DNA from: Toxoplasma gondii ME49
Lineage: Eukaryota; Apicomplexa; Conoidasida; Eucoccidiorida; Sarcocystidae
Direction of reading: 5' to 3'
Length of the DNA: 64,000 bases
Assembly: GCF_000006565.2 (NCBI RefSeq)
Contig: NC_031474.1
Span: 2,081,662 to 2,145,661 of the forward strand
Shown here: positions 33,701 to 46,200 of the stretch, piece by piece
Layout of the letters: each line of letters starts with the position of its first letter
How positions within the stretch are numbered: position 1 is the first letter of the stretch
The notes under the pieces: generated by a model
Seen by the model: only the letters and a program-made list of their open reading frames with translations
Database searches by the model: none
Told to the model about the DNA's origin: nothing
Made by a program: the position numbers and the translations under genes

Positions 33701-36700
33701 CTTGCCAGTTGGTGCCTAGTTCTTCCCGGAGCGTCTGCATGCGTGCATGCACAGCACAAGCGATCTGCGGACTGCGAAGGAGACACCGTTGTCTCTACAG
33801 GGCTTCTCGGCGTTGTCGAGGCAGTTGAACACTTAAAGAGTGGACACGAAATCAGCGGAACGACAGGGAGACAGGAAGAGGGGAGAGACACTGAGGAAGG
33901 TGGACGTAGGAGTTCGGCAGAGGGCAGAAATGCCAGCCGACGGTGACACGAATGCGACAGGGGGGCACACAGCAAGGACGAAACGCTTGCCCCGACACAG
34001 GCGAAGAGGAGGAAGGCAGAGGAGAACAAGCTCTCGACTTCGAGAGAAAATGTGAAACGTCCGAAGCAGCGGCCCCGGAGAGACGGGCGGGGAGTCCAAG
34101 AGGAAGCTGACCAAATGAAAGACTCAAACCAGATCGAAGAAGAAGGGAATTCCGGCTTAGAGCACACCGATAAAAGACAAGATGGGCCAGGAATAAACTC
34201 ATAGAAACCCTGAGTGTTCTCGAATCCTTCCTGACACAACCGAACTTGGATCCGGTAAACGGGGACCGAAACACGCGCGCGAGGAAGTCGCGAGAGCATC
34301 AGGAATTGATAGCGGGACGCACGAACAACTGGTCGACTCAGACCACACAAGCGAAAAAACGGAATACGCAACATAAAAGGAAACCCCATCATCGAAAATA
34401 AGACGAGGCAGCATCAGGTGAAACGTGAGTCAACGATAAACACCAAGTAGTTATCTGAGTTGGAAACTGCAGAGTTGAGCTGTGTAAATATCATTTTCAT
34501 TATTGAGTCGAGACCATGACCAAACCTATTATCGTAACAGGGAGTCCAGCTTCAGTTGCTATCAAGATCTTTGTCTGGAGGTTTCTTACGCTCCGTAGAG
34601 GAGCAAAGTGTGAGACTCCACGTCTGGGGACTCGGTGAGAAAAAGACGGCGACAGAGCCTTACTTGGAGCAGTTGCTTCTCGGGCATAATATCTGCATTG
34701 TCCCTGTAAATGACATGATGAGATGAAACCCAGAGAGAAAAGTGACAACGGCAGGGCTTACCCTCGTGCACACCGCAAGAACGCCGCCCCGCTTGCTCCC
34801 TCCTTCTCGGCACCTCCGCGCTTAACTGTTACTTCTCGATCTTTAACATGTCAAACGCACGCGACACGGCAAATACTTTGGCGAGGTCACGTCGAGACAC
34901 AGACAGAGAACGGGGCACCACAAGAGGCCCCGCAACCCAATACACAAACGAAGTCCGAGATGGCCAAATACAATAGACATCAAGACACTAGCGAACGATG
35001 AGTCGGCTATCTCCACAGGACGAAGCGAACAACGATGTGGCCAATCGTCTGCCACGCGAGTGTATGCGCTGGAAGCGACGGACAAGGTGGGCTGAAAGCG
35101 ATGCAGGGAAAACTGCAGGACCTTTGACGCTCCATACCTCGTTTTCTTTAGTGCTTCCGTCAGAACGGGAGGCAGCGAACCCTCAATCATGCTGCAAACA
35201 TGCACGTGAAGCGCATAATCGATTAGTTCGCTTATCCCTTTCTTTTTTCGCCGTCGCCAACTGCTTACGCAAACACTCTCGCATATGCATAAGTGGGTTG
35301 TAATCATATGTCTCTCTACAGAGAAACACGGTCACTTCTTTCTTCTCGATCGTCATGTGACTTCTACAGGTAATGACCTTTGCCGCAGTCATAAGATCTA
35401 GTAAACACTTTGGTGGAACTAGACTCTTCCGATTTTGGCAGGCTCCAACCTCCAGGCAACGGAATCTCGAGTTTATGCCACTGAAGCGATTTAGTTCAGC
35501 CGTCTGTACACGGAACGCAGCGGCACTTTACCCCTCACTACGAAGGCACAACATTCAATAAAACACTATGCTCGCGCATGCAGGCAGGAATCGTATCGTG
35601 GAGAGAAGCAAAAAGGGCAGGACCATCGGTGCATAGCCTGCACCCGGATTTGCAGCAAGTGGATGCTGCACACAGCTGTGGCCTTCCATATTGTACAGTC
35701 AACACGGGTGTTTCTCGTGTTGCTTTGGTTATATATCGTGTTTGTTGAGAGCATCGCACTCACGCCACCGCCACTTTCTTTCTAGCCACATTCACTACGC
35801 TGAAGCATCCCAAAAAACCTAGGCCGACCCTCAGAGAGTCGTTCAGTTCCTTTCGCGTCTACGTCCCATCGCCCACCGATCAGTAAGAGGTGTGGCCGTC
35901 CATGAACGCCCGAACCGCTAGTACACAATCATCCAAGATATATATTGATCTATCGCAGGTTCGGTCTAGTGCCTCGCATACCTACAGCCGCCTTGCTGCT
36001 GAGGCTTGCGAGGTTACGTCGAATGCAGGCAGGTGCACCGCAGACAGAAACTGGAATCCCCCCTTTGTGTGCGCGTGCTGTGCCAAGTGTCACCCTCCAC
36101 TACAAAAAGGGCGTCCATTTGTGTCCTCTCTCCCCTTCAACAGACAAGATAGCCTGCCACCCCGGTAACCCCGCCGTTTGGTATGGCACCTTGGCGCTAA
36201 AACTCAATCGGATTTCCATCTTACCTGACCATTTGCATGAGCTTCAAAGCTGCGCCTCGCATGCGACACATTCGGTCGGTAAGAAGAGCCGCAACCCTCT
36301 CATCGTTAAGAATCTGGTCGATGACGCCGACTCCACTGACACCCACAGGTGTTTGCTGCTGTCCACCGTGTCTTGCCGCTCGAGAGAAAGAAGGATGGTC
36401 ACTGTCTGCGGTTCCATCAGGAATTTCTCTCACCTCCTTTCCACGAGAAGTCTTCTGTTGTGCTCCAGTTCTCCACTTTCCGTCGTGGTTCGCCCCCTCC
36501 CCATCCCTGCCTTCGGAAGAGACAGACGCCGGGTGGGGCGATCCAAGGCCCGCCTTCTGTTCACCTGTTCGGCCCTCTGTGCTTTGTGCATCGTCTCCGT
36601 CTATCTCTTTTTCATGGGGCATGACGTTTCGAGTTCCTCTTCTCACTACGGCAGCGACGTGGATATCGCAGCAATCTTTAGCAGGGGGCGCAGGCCCTTC

Positions 36701-37674
36701 CCTGGGGGCGCTTGACGTATGTCGCGAGCGGGCGTCGGCAGCCACCCTCCCCTTGTTCCACTTCTTAGAGAACCAAAGTCTCAGTCGCTGGACAGAATTG
36801 CGAGCGGCCGGCACAGAAGCAGCAGACATGAGTTGGACAAGGATAGAGAAAAAAGCAACGAAACGCCACAAGGGCGTCGAGGGGAGGGAGCGCTCGCGGA
36901 GGACAGTCTCCCTTCCCTCCCTTGCCTTAAGAGCCTCTCCAAGTGAGGAAGCAACCGCGTCGCGGGACACAGAAGTGGACGAAGGAAGGGGAGAAACCGC
37001 GTAGGGGGAAGACGACGGAAAGGCCGAACGAAGGGAAGAGTCGTGAGGAGATGAGTCACAAGGCGAGCGAGATGAAGTCGATTTCCCAGACGCTGAAGCC
37101 GACGCAACGGGGGCCGGCGCAGACCTGGAGTCGGAACCCTTTTGCGTATCTGACCGCACTTGTGTCAACGAAAGGAGCTGTCCCTCGAGCTCCTGAATGC
37201 GACACATCTGAGTCTCAATCAAACGCTCGTGCTGTGCCAGTCGCTTGGATAAAACGTCGAGAATCCTTTCGTTTCCTTCGGCTGGAAAGAGGCTTTCTCC
37301 GAAAAGAGGTGACGGCAGTCTTGCCGTGTCTCCAGAGGTCAAGGTCTCTCCTGGAGAGGTCGAACACAGCAGGGGGCCTAGACCCTTTGCGAGTATGCCG
37401 TCTGCATCGGCAGCAGACGGCTCGCTGGCAAACACAGAAGAAGCCACGGGCCTTGCCTTAAGTTCCACAGGCGCGAGACCACTTGCCAACGCAGACGCGG
37501 AGACAGGCGGCGGGACGTACAGGGACGCCTGAAAGGCGGACGGGCTACTTGTCGCTTGACGATAGGGTCTCTGGACAGGCAGCACACGATGTAGGAACTC
37601 CAACATCTGGTGACAAATAGCGAAGCCCGAGACTGCCGGACCACGACTGCTTTGTTCACACAGGACGACCCCGG

Positions 37675-37713
<39 letters not shown>

Positions 37714-39678
37714 GTATATGTCAACTAACTCATTCTCAGATAGAGAGAGACTCACGACAAGACGTCGGCAACCGAATAAAACTGTACATCTATATGTCTT
37801 GAGGCGGGCGTAAACCGAAACCGCAAGCTAAAGCTGTACAGGGGAACGGAGGCGGCATACATTGGCATCCAGTTGGCTGGCAACGGGACGGCTACTAAAA
37901 CGATCCGTCGATTGGCTCCCGGAGAGGCACGCGAGCACATGTGCATAGCTGCGTGTCCAACCTAAGGAGATCGTTGACCCATCAAGTCTAACCTCTTCTT
38001 GTTCTTGGGCCTGTCGTTTGCGCCGGGCTCTGTAGAGCTCAGGGTGGAACGCATGCCACTCGAGGGGCTTCACCAGAAGGGCCGTAACAGAGTGTTGTAG
38101 CGCTCGCCTTAGTGGTTCGCTCTCCGCTTCGAGTGCGCTCCACAAACGGCAAGCCACTAGCTCAAGGAGCGCGAGATGAAAGTCTTTCTCGCCACGTTTT
38201 CCGTGACCTCTTGGGCTCGTCCCGAAACAGCCTCTTTGTTCACTTTCTTCGCGTCTTCGCTTCGTGGACTCCTTCTGCGTGTCTTGGCCTCGAGCGAAAG
38301 ACGATGACGAAAGATGCATTTTCCCTACTTCCTCACTGAGACGAAGAAGCGAGGCAGAGAAGCTCCCTGCAACCGCGTCTGACAACGATGTACGTGGCTG
38401 TCCTGCTTGCTGCGGCACGCCTGAACTTGCTGCCGGAGAAAAAACAGTCGGAATCCCTGCAGCATGGCAAGCCGCAGCCAACGGTTGCCGCAAAGTTTCT
38501 GGCGTCAACGCAGTCACACTGGAAAGCAAAGTGAGACCGGCAGAGTGGAGGAGGGCAGGAGACAAAACGGAGAGCGAGGGAGAAACAAAGAGGGGGGGAG
38601 AGGCCGCCGAAGGGAAGAACGACGAGAGAAAAGAGCCTGGACGTGGACTGCGAGCAGATGGGGATGACGAAGGTCGAGACAAGCTGTCGTGCGGGACGCC
38701 CGGTGAAGCCGAACCCCAAGAGAGAGAAGAAGAAAGCGGAGGAACGGAGCGAAGCGATGGGGAGAGCGACACCCTAGAATCGACGGGACTGCTATCGCGA
38801 GCCGACCCCGACAGCAGAGCGGAACGAATGTGTGTGTCATCAAGTGCCTTTGCTCTGCCTGACTGTGCCAACAGGTTGGCCGTCGCTGGACCGTCGCTAG
38901 AGCCTTCTCTAAAAGTCTCAACCTCAGTTCTTTGTTTCACAGCCTCAGCACCGGAACTGCTCACACGGCCCTGAATAGCGAATGTCTCTGAGTTTGTGGC
39001 AGCGACAGCCGACTGAGAGCCGCAAGCACCGGAGGAAACTGTCGAGGCGGCAGCGCCAGAGTTAGCGCAGAAACCAGTCTGGTGAGAGTTAATTCCAAGG
39101 GCGGACGCACCTATCAGCGGTGTGAGAGAAGCTTCAGGAACGCTTGCATGGGTGTCACTGTCAATCAAGGCGGAGGAAGGTGGATTCCTGGCAGTGCCCG
39201 AGGAGCTGAACTGGGCTTGACGGTCTTGACTTCTGTCTGTGTCATTCTCTGACTCCCCGTTTTGCCGCGCCGTATGCTTACATCTTGCAACCGACTGGAC
39301 AAATAGTTCTATCGGCATCTGTCGCATGAAGTACAAATGCAACGAGTGGCCGAAGACGCGGAACACTTGTGGTCGCTGTCGGACAGGGGCTGCTGTGTTA
39401 CTGCCATGAGCTACTTCCCACCGTGGTGCACATCTTCGGTTTTGGCTTCGAATGGAATGTTTTGAACGCGTGCATGCCTGAGGCGAGCTGGAGTGATAAT
39501 GAACACCGCGACGCCACTCAAGGGTCCAGGTATACGTACACCCCGAAGTGAAGACTCGCGTGGGGCTGCCAACAGTCGTTCGCAAGGCCGGGGAAGGCAC
39601 TTTCCGCGGTATTCGGATGCCACAACGTAGAGAGGAAGATGTGAGTCTTCCACATAAAGCCCTTCTGGAAGCATCCAT
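27792..39678 (-). CDS. COQ8: COQ8/ADCK (ABC1/UbiB family) atypical kinase, 1,407 residues
   Basis: Sixteen exons join in phase: 39678-37993, 37606-36225, 35191-35138, 34703-34664, 33734-33648, 33330-33273, 32891-32723, 32625-32526, 31886-31851, 31681-31604, 31156-31087, 30492-30428, 29948-29823, 29134-28999, 28334-28285 and 27878-27792. COQ8 is a mitochondrial atypical kinase/ATPase that supports the coenzyme Q synthesis complex. The start MDASRRALCGRLTSSSLRCG suits a mitochondrial presequence. Residues 100-1000 are Ser-rich and variable, with one hydrophobic stretch (WRFVAFFSILVQLMSAA). The core then runs MRGAALKLMQMV (KxGQ position, Gly replaced by Met), QLLQTLREELGTNW, the Ala-rich loop PFAAASIGQVH (1077-1083), ATP lysine K1098 in VAVKVQF, LLAECDYNNELAFY, DPNPSNFF (D1231, N1236), LIDFGA (D1250), PPPPEIYSLHRKIAG and CFLLCAKLRGRV. 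All introns are GT-AG except the one after 28999, which starts with GC. The family call is firm. The first exon may be preceded by another. Confidence 0.92.
30761..30855. repeat. (TA)n-rich block in a COQ8 intron
   Basis: A pure run at about 30761-30783 and an imperfect palindromic run (tatatatatctatatatatagatatc) at about 30829-30855 lie in the intron between exons 31156-31087 and 30492-30428. Confidence 0.9.
33107..33134. repeat. (TA)n microsatellite in a COQ8 intron
   Basis: An AT-rich run with one interrupting C lies between COQ8 exons 33330-33273 and 32891-32723. A second short run (about 33479-33496) lies in the preceding intron. Confidence 0.9.
37676..37709. repeat. (TA)n microsatellite in COQ8 intron 1
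   Basis: About 17 TA units lie between the two large N-terminal exons (37993 and 37606). Confidence 0.95.
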
Positions 39679-42600
39679 CGTTACTTCTGACTGATCGTAA
39701 ATGCGGGACGGAAGTGTGGCATGTCAGCTGTCGCAGGTTGACAACAGCCTAGTTGCCGCTTGGCTGTCCACCGACGGCGTTAGTGATCAGACGTCTCCAC
39801 ATGGGAGAACTGACCACGCAACATGTCATACACGTTACAACTGATGTTGGCCGGAGAAACTACATCGATTGTGCCCCTCCTTACGCAGCAGGTTTGGTCA
39901 GCTCTTAGCGTTGACCGCGCGTAGAGAAGCCTCGGGTTTGGCACCGAAGTCCTTGTCGGCAAGAGGCCGTCGTATGACGCACGCAACGACAAGGATGTTC
40001 GAACGACACGAAACGTGAGTCGGGAGGATGTTAGAACACAAACTATAGGCGAATCGACGATGATGGGGACTCCATCAGCAGCTGCCTTCCCCAATGAGCG
40101 GTCACTCGATCTGTCCGTCGAGGAGGACCATGAAGACCCGCTGCTGTGGTCATCAGTGGCAGAACCCTCGAGAAAAAGAGAGTTGCCCGTATTTGTTCGC
40201 AAGGAGTCGGATGAGAAAACACCGTAGTGTACTCGAGATGACCACAGAATGCCCTGTGCGCGCATTTTTGCAGCGAATACCGCGCATGCGCAGCCAGCTT
40301 GTCGATGATACTTTTCGAGGCACGGCGCGAGTCGCCAGGCACCCTCTAAAAGGTTCGTTATGTCCCCCTCAGACCACTTTCTAGAAGGATCGGGATGATT
40401 TCTCATGTTCGTCTGACGAGGCGAGTCCCTGGAAACCTGAAAAATGGCGCCGAGCTGCCCGCCACATTGACAGGCTCTGTGTATCAGTGTGTCGTCGTCC
40501 TGCATGTCTTCTCCAATTGCAGGAGCGAACACAACCCCGAATTGTCCAGCTAACAATCCAAGATCAATCTCGAAAGCCCATCGTACTTCTGTTGGAAAAT
40601 TGCCACGAGCACATTTTCGTCTTAATGGCTCTTAGCATCTAGCTCCATCGTGGAACGCCACCACGTCTCCAAGTTGCATTATTTGTAAGCTGTCTATGGG
40701 AAGCATGTGCCAAGGGCTACACTAGTGGTTTAGCTTGGAGTTCAAAGCGTCTTGTATATGGAATTCAAGCTTTTTTGTGTTAGCAGAACACAGGTAAGTT
40801 GGCAACCGGTTTATGACTACAACTAACTGAACAACATGTATACAATAAAGAGAATCACGGTACTCGGATCCGTCCTTGCATAACATTAAATCCTAATACA
40901 CACATGGGTAAGATGATTGTGTACCTAGGATACCGAATATGACTCCACTTAGGAGACAGAGAGAAATACTGCTGTACAACAACACCTCAATGGACTGCCT
41001 ATGATTGCAGGAAGTGTTGGATTTCACTCGGTGGGTGGAAGCTGAAGCCATTAACAGTGGTGGTTGAGTATAAGTACAGAACCGGTCCAGTAGTAACATA
41101 TAAGATAGCGAGTTACCATGTAAGGTTTATGTTGCTTGTGGATTAACACAACCTAAAATAGTCAAGATCACGCTGTATACTCAAATAGGCATCACGAGGC
41201 TAGATCAGTTGGTATTGACTGAGTAGAGCAACATAAGGTTGAGCTGCTTGTTAGTTTCGATTTCCAAGCCAGAGCACTAGAGAGTCAAGGGGGCAAAATT
41301 GACTGTGGTAGCTTAGGCACACGTTAAAAAACACGCAGTTCTTTCTCAAGAGTTTGATTTATTCAAATTGACTGTACAGCGTGAACCACGACGACTTGCG
41401 GTCGCACACACATACGCGAATTGGCAGAGTAAAGTAGCCGCAGCAGCTGAGCTTCTTGACCCAACAGAACCTTGTTCTCATTCGCTGGCGAACTGAACCT
41501 TAACAAGACGCGTACTCAAACACGTTAATCTAAGTGCAGTTGCTAGTAATCTTTTGTTATGATTATTTTTAATGCGTTTGACTGCACAGGAAGATACACT
41601 GCAAACGTCGTTCCGCAAGGTACGTAGCGCGGTTCTGTAGCCCTCGTTTCTTCGTGAGTTCTACGAAATAGTAATGTCTATTTATGCATCGTATCCTAAT
41701 CATAAGGCTCATGTATCTGTGTCCCTTGCCTTCAGCGAACTGAAATGGGCACATGTACTTCAGAAAGTACCCCGGTCTCCGCCTACCGCAAACACTTCTT
41801 CCGAGCAGTGACAGCGACGCTGGAGGGGAACAACCGGTGTAGCATGCTATTCGGACGTGCGACAATTTTCTCTTGGGCAGTTTCCCCGATATCGGCGTTG
41901 GTTTCGGGTCTCACGGACAAGAAGTTAGACTGCCTCCGCACAAATGATCCTGTGCATTCGGGGGTGTATGTTTTCTCGATCAAAAACGCGTAACACATGT
42001 TCAGCTGTACGCACCAGACAGCCACGTCGAACGTTCTCCTCCCAGCCCCAGCAAAGTTACACTTCGCGATGGGAGCGACCCCTAGTCAGATTACAAGACA
42101 CCTTGTAGGGTGCAGACCAGCGGTCCCTGGTGGCTCTGGCTAGCACCGTCACTTGGCCGACCGCAGCAGTTCAGGCCCCCAAATGAGGAGTGATCCGACG
42201 GAAGTGTCCCGTGATTTTCGCTTTGGTTAAATAAATAAGGATGAATCTTATGGCGTTGTGAAAAGAGCGAAGCTGGGCATGTTTGCTCGCGGTAGTGTTG
42301 AGGCCATGGAAAATGAGCCACGTCCGGATCCAATGCCACTGTTCCCCAAAGTCGGGTTGTGTCTTCTTTTCTAATGCCACCAACGAGCTCCAGCTGGCAT
42401 TCTACAGGAGGTCGAATCATTTTTCTGTGGACTGGTTGCCGTGGTCCTTGCACACAAGAATGTATACCGACAGATGTCACTACGTCCATGCACATGTCTG
42501 CTGAAAACAGCACCTTACATAATGTCGACGATCGGCTTTGTCCTGAGATGTCCTTATGAAGAATAACAGACACATGCCTCGGCTGAGAGCCGTTCCACCG

Positions 42601-43291
42601 CAGGACTCTTGACGTCAAGTGCCGGCCACCACCATTTTCTCTGTTTGTTTCATGTTATTAGCTGAGCACTGTCTTCAGTCAGCTGCTTCAGTGACTAGCT
42701 CTCCTCGCACAAGCAGCTGCGGAAGAACCCCTCTACCAGCACCCAGGCATAGTTGTGGTGCAGGATGGAAAGCAGACGGTACCAGTACTCTCTGTCTCCG
42801 ACAGCTTTATGTTTCTTGGGAAAAATACACTTGCAAGAGGTGGGGACCGGTAATTTGCTTATTAATCACCCTCAGGACGACTAGTATTGCTTCGGGTTGC
42901 GGCCTGGTGATTTTGCTCCTCTGTCCGCTCCTCCGGCATTTCCTCCCTTCCCGTGCTGAACCTCCGTTGGGCGCCCATGCAGTAAGAGTGTAGCTACCTT
43001 GACTCCTTTCTTCATCGACAGCCACGCTCACTGTCACGGCACGCCACTCACGTTTGTCGATTCTCCGTTCCAAGGAGTCCCAAGTGCCCCTCGCCTCTTT
43101 CAGCAGTCTAACGTATCTCCGTTGGGGCCCAAAAAAGTGAATTACAGGCGTGTCGTCCCTTGTGACACCACTTCTGCTTTCGCTGTTTCCGCTCGCGAAT
43201 TATGACGAAGAACGGTACGAACATTCTGTCGGAAACAGGTTGGGAGGCCGACTGACGGATGCCGTTTGACGAATAGGTATGACGACTCGCT
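39679..43291. other. 3.6 kb divergent spacer between COQ8 and the membrane-protein gene
   Basis: This should hold both promoters. It is more AT-rich than the coding parts, especially about 40600-41700, where no long frame exists in any direction. A 258-codon minus-strand frame (40556-39780) lies directly upstream of COQ8 exon 1. It could be 5' UTR or an unannotated upstream exon, but shows no domain. A 175-codon minus frame at 42618-42091 is likewise unsupported. Confidence 0.5.
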
Positions 43292-46200
43292 ATGGCAGAA
43301 CCGTCAAATACCCCGGAAGCACTAGCTAACTCGGTTTCTCACGAGATCCATGGGGAACATGGACACCCCTCCGGAGGTGCCACGAATCCTGCGGACGATC
43401 GTCAGCCAACTCAGGTTTCAGGAGACCAAGGTGTTCGACTGCTCGTTCACAGAATTCCAAATTTGAATGTAGCCTCTAAATCGGATGCGCTTGACTCGCG
43501 TGATGACCAGCGTTGTCATTTACTTCCCGGATCAGGGGGGGAGAAGGCCGAGTGTCTCGAAGCAACTAGGCAAATGATCTTAGTAACTGTCTTCGTCCTC
43601 GTCGCTGCAGGTACCCTTCTGATAGCGTCTTGTGCGCTGGCTGGAAGGTGAGATGCGCTTGTTCGCTAGAATGTGGAGATGCTCACTTTGTCGCTTTTGT
43701 GATTTCCGCTTGATATTCGATGTGGGGCCCTGTTGTCCTGTACCAGCGTAAAATGTTCACTGTTGTGTTGTGTATGGCAGAGCTTGCTGGACGCACTCGA
43801 TCCTCGTCTTGCACTGTCTGCTGGAGCTACACATCGTCGTAATCTTGCTGTTCCTGGTTATCGGACCTGCGGTGACGCTTCTATGGAGATTCTGCAGAGA
43901 CGACGCAACCTCAGGACGTAAGAGGGGGTGCGTAGAAGTCGATCTGACAAATAGCTACTGGCTGTAGAGTACCCCCCAGCTGGGTTCATTGAGTTCACTG
44001 AAGGCAGTTCGGGATGAGAAAAGAAGATTAAAGAAAATTTATGAATGTTGGAGAAAAGGGATCTAAGAGATCAGCCAGTATTCGACCAGCCTAAATCATC
44101 GCAATATCCAATGTTGGGAACGAACCGAAAGGTACAACACGAAAAAGCATGTCGACCGTCTGTCGCCCGGGAGTTTTCACTGACTGCACTTGTTATGTTG
44201 TTCTTGTTGCAGGTAATCCAGAAGCACTTGAACGAGTCACCTCCGTTACCATTTCCGCCTTTGAGATTTTAACAGCGTTCGCATTCTTACTCGCCGTCGT
44301 GCAAATTTTGTACCTTCCTCCTCTCTCATCTTTCAAAAACAGTGGACACCAGGCCTATAGGCCCGCCGCTCCCTCAGAAGCCTCTCCACCGTGGTCGACA
44401 TCCTTCGTCTCCATTTTTTCTCCTTCCTTCCATGGCCTCACTGGCGTCGGCGGCGGAGGGGAGTCGGACGAAAACCTCTCTGGCACTATTTACAACCGGG
44501 GGGTGGCACCCGATGGAAACGGCCCACACAAGCTCTCTCTCTTGAGTATTTCGGGTCTTGCACGTGAGGCAAAGTCTGCTGCGAAAATGTCGGAGGCTAA
44601 AACCCGCACGGTTGACCCACAGAGGATGAAGATACGACGCAGGATTTCTTTCCTTGAAAACGTGGATGACTTGCACCGACACAAAGAGTCATTTCGTCCA
44701 AAAAAAGTTCTTTCGTCTTTTACCGAGGATCCTCAAGCACGTGATTTATCTAACCGAAGCCTCCCTGGCTACCAAGAAGAAAAGCCCGTCCGTAATTTGA
44801 TAAACGCCGGAAGAAGGAACTACCAACGCCAGGCAAACGCGACGACGGCGCAGGTGACAGCCAGCAGTAGCTCGGCACACCGCTGGAAAACTCCTCTTCC
44901 TGAAAGACAGGCCAGCAGTCTCGGTCGTAATCACCCCTCAGGTTCTGCTGGCCTTGCAGGGACGAGCAGTTCTCGTCTACCAGACAAAACAGCACGCCAA
45001 AGAGAAGACACTGCGCCCATGTCCCTTCTGGAATCCCTGCTGTCAAAGAACGTTAACAATGAACCTTCCCGTCCTGCTGAAAGCTGGCTGTTGACGTTGA
45101 GAACGATCATTTCTATCGGGACTGTTAGTTTCGTAATATTGATGACCCTGTCCGGAATCCTGACACGGATCAATATATCATTGAAGTCACGTGCTGCAAG
45201 GTAAATTCTAATCACAAAGGGGAACGATGTCCGGAAGCAGAGTGACGATGGCATCTGGGGGTTTAAGTTCGTCTTCTAATCTGTGGGACTTTCTTATTCC
45301 TGGCTCAGGACGTGCTTGGTGGCACGCTACTATAACCTTGTTAAGCGTGTGCCCAACAAGCGCGAAGATGTCTGTGGAGAAAGACGGAGAGATAAATTGA
45401 CCATCTGAATACGGATTTAAGTAATTGCGTCAAAGGATAGTGCATGACCCGGCGAATCATGCGTCATAGCGCTGTCGATGTGGAACAATTCTCTGTGCCT
45501 CGCTGAACGTCGTTAACCCTTATTTGCCCCTTCGCTAACTGCTGACCAGGGGAAGGGGCGAGTGTACACAGAGTTCCTTCGTCAGTTGTCCATTGTTTGT
45601 TGCAGCCAATTCATTACTTGTTGCTATGTGGCGGCTCTCGCTGGGTTCCTCGCCGCCATTCTTTCGTTCCTTGACATCTCCCGGCAGCCTGGGCCCGGAG
45701 ATCCCGGATACGAGGTAAGCATGATGAACCCTCTGCTAGCTAGTTGAGTGATGCCCTGCACAGTGCGTCGGCATGGGACCACAAAACTACAGCAGTGACA
45801 TTATGGGACGCACAATGTCCTCAATGCTTCAGCTGAGCCCATTCGCTTTGGTAGTTATTTCTGCCAAATATAAGTATTGACTCCACCCCACTTCCGTTGA
45901 CATGTATGAACAGTCACGCGCATTCCGAAAGTGTGTGAACGAAGGTTGTTGTGCTTGTTTGTCTGCCGCCAGCGGCTGCCATTTGGTGAGGCTGCCCCCA
46001 CAGCGTTGGCCGCATACCTTCTTGTTGACGGTGTTACAAACATCCTCATGTTGCCGGAAACGGAGGTAGGCACGTTAGGTCTAGCTAACTGGTCGGTGTG
46101 GAAAGCATACGTAACACGCGGTGGTATTTTCAATCGGTAGGCACGAAGTTGGTGTTCACTATCAGTAGAGCATGTTCACTGGTGTTGCCACATTTGCACA

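Noticed and set aside
42091..42618. 175-codon minus frame in the COQ8/membrane-gene spacer
   Set aside because: No recognisable domain, no splice context and composition like the surrounding non-coding DNA.
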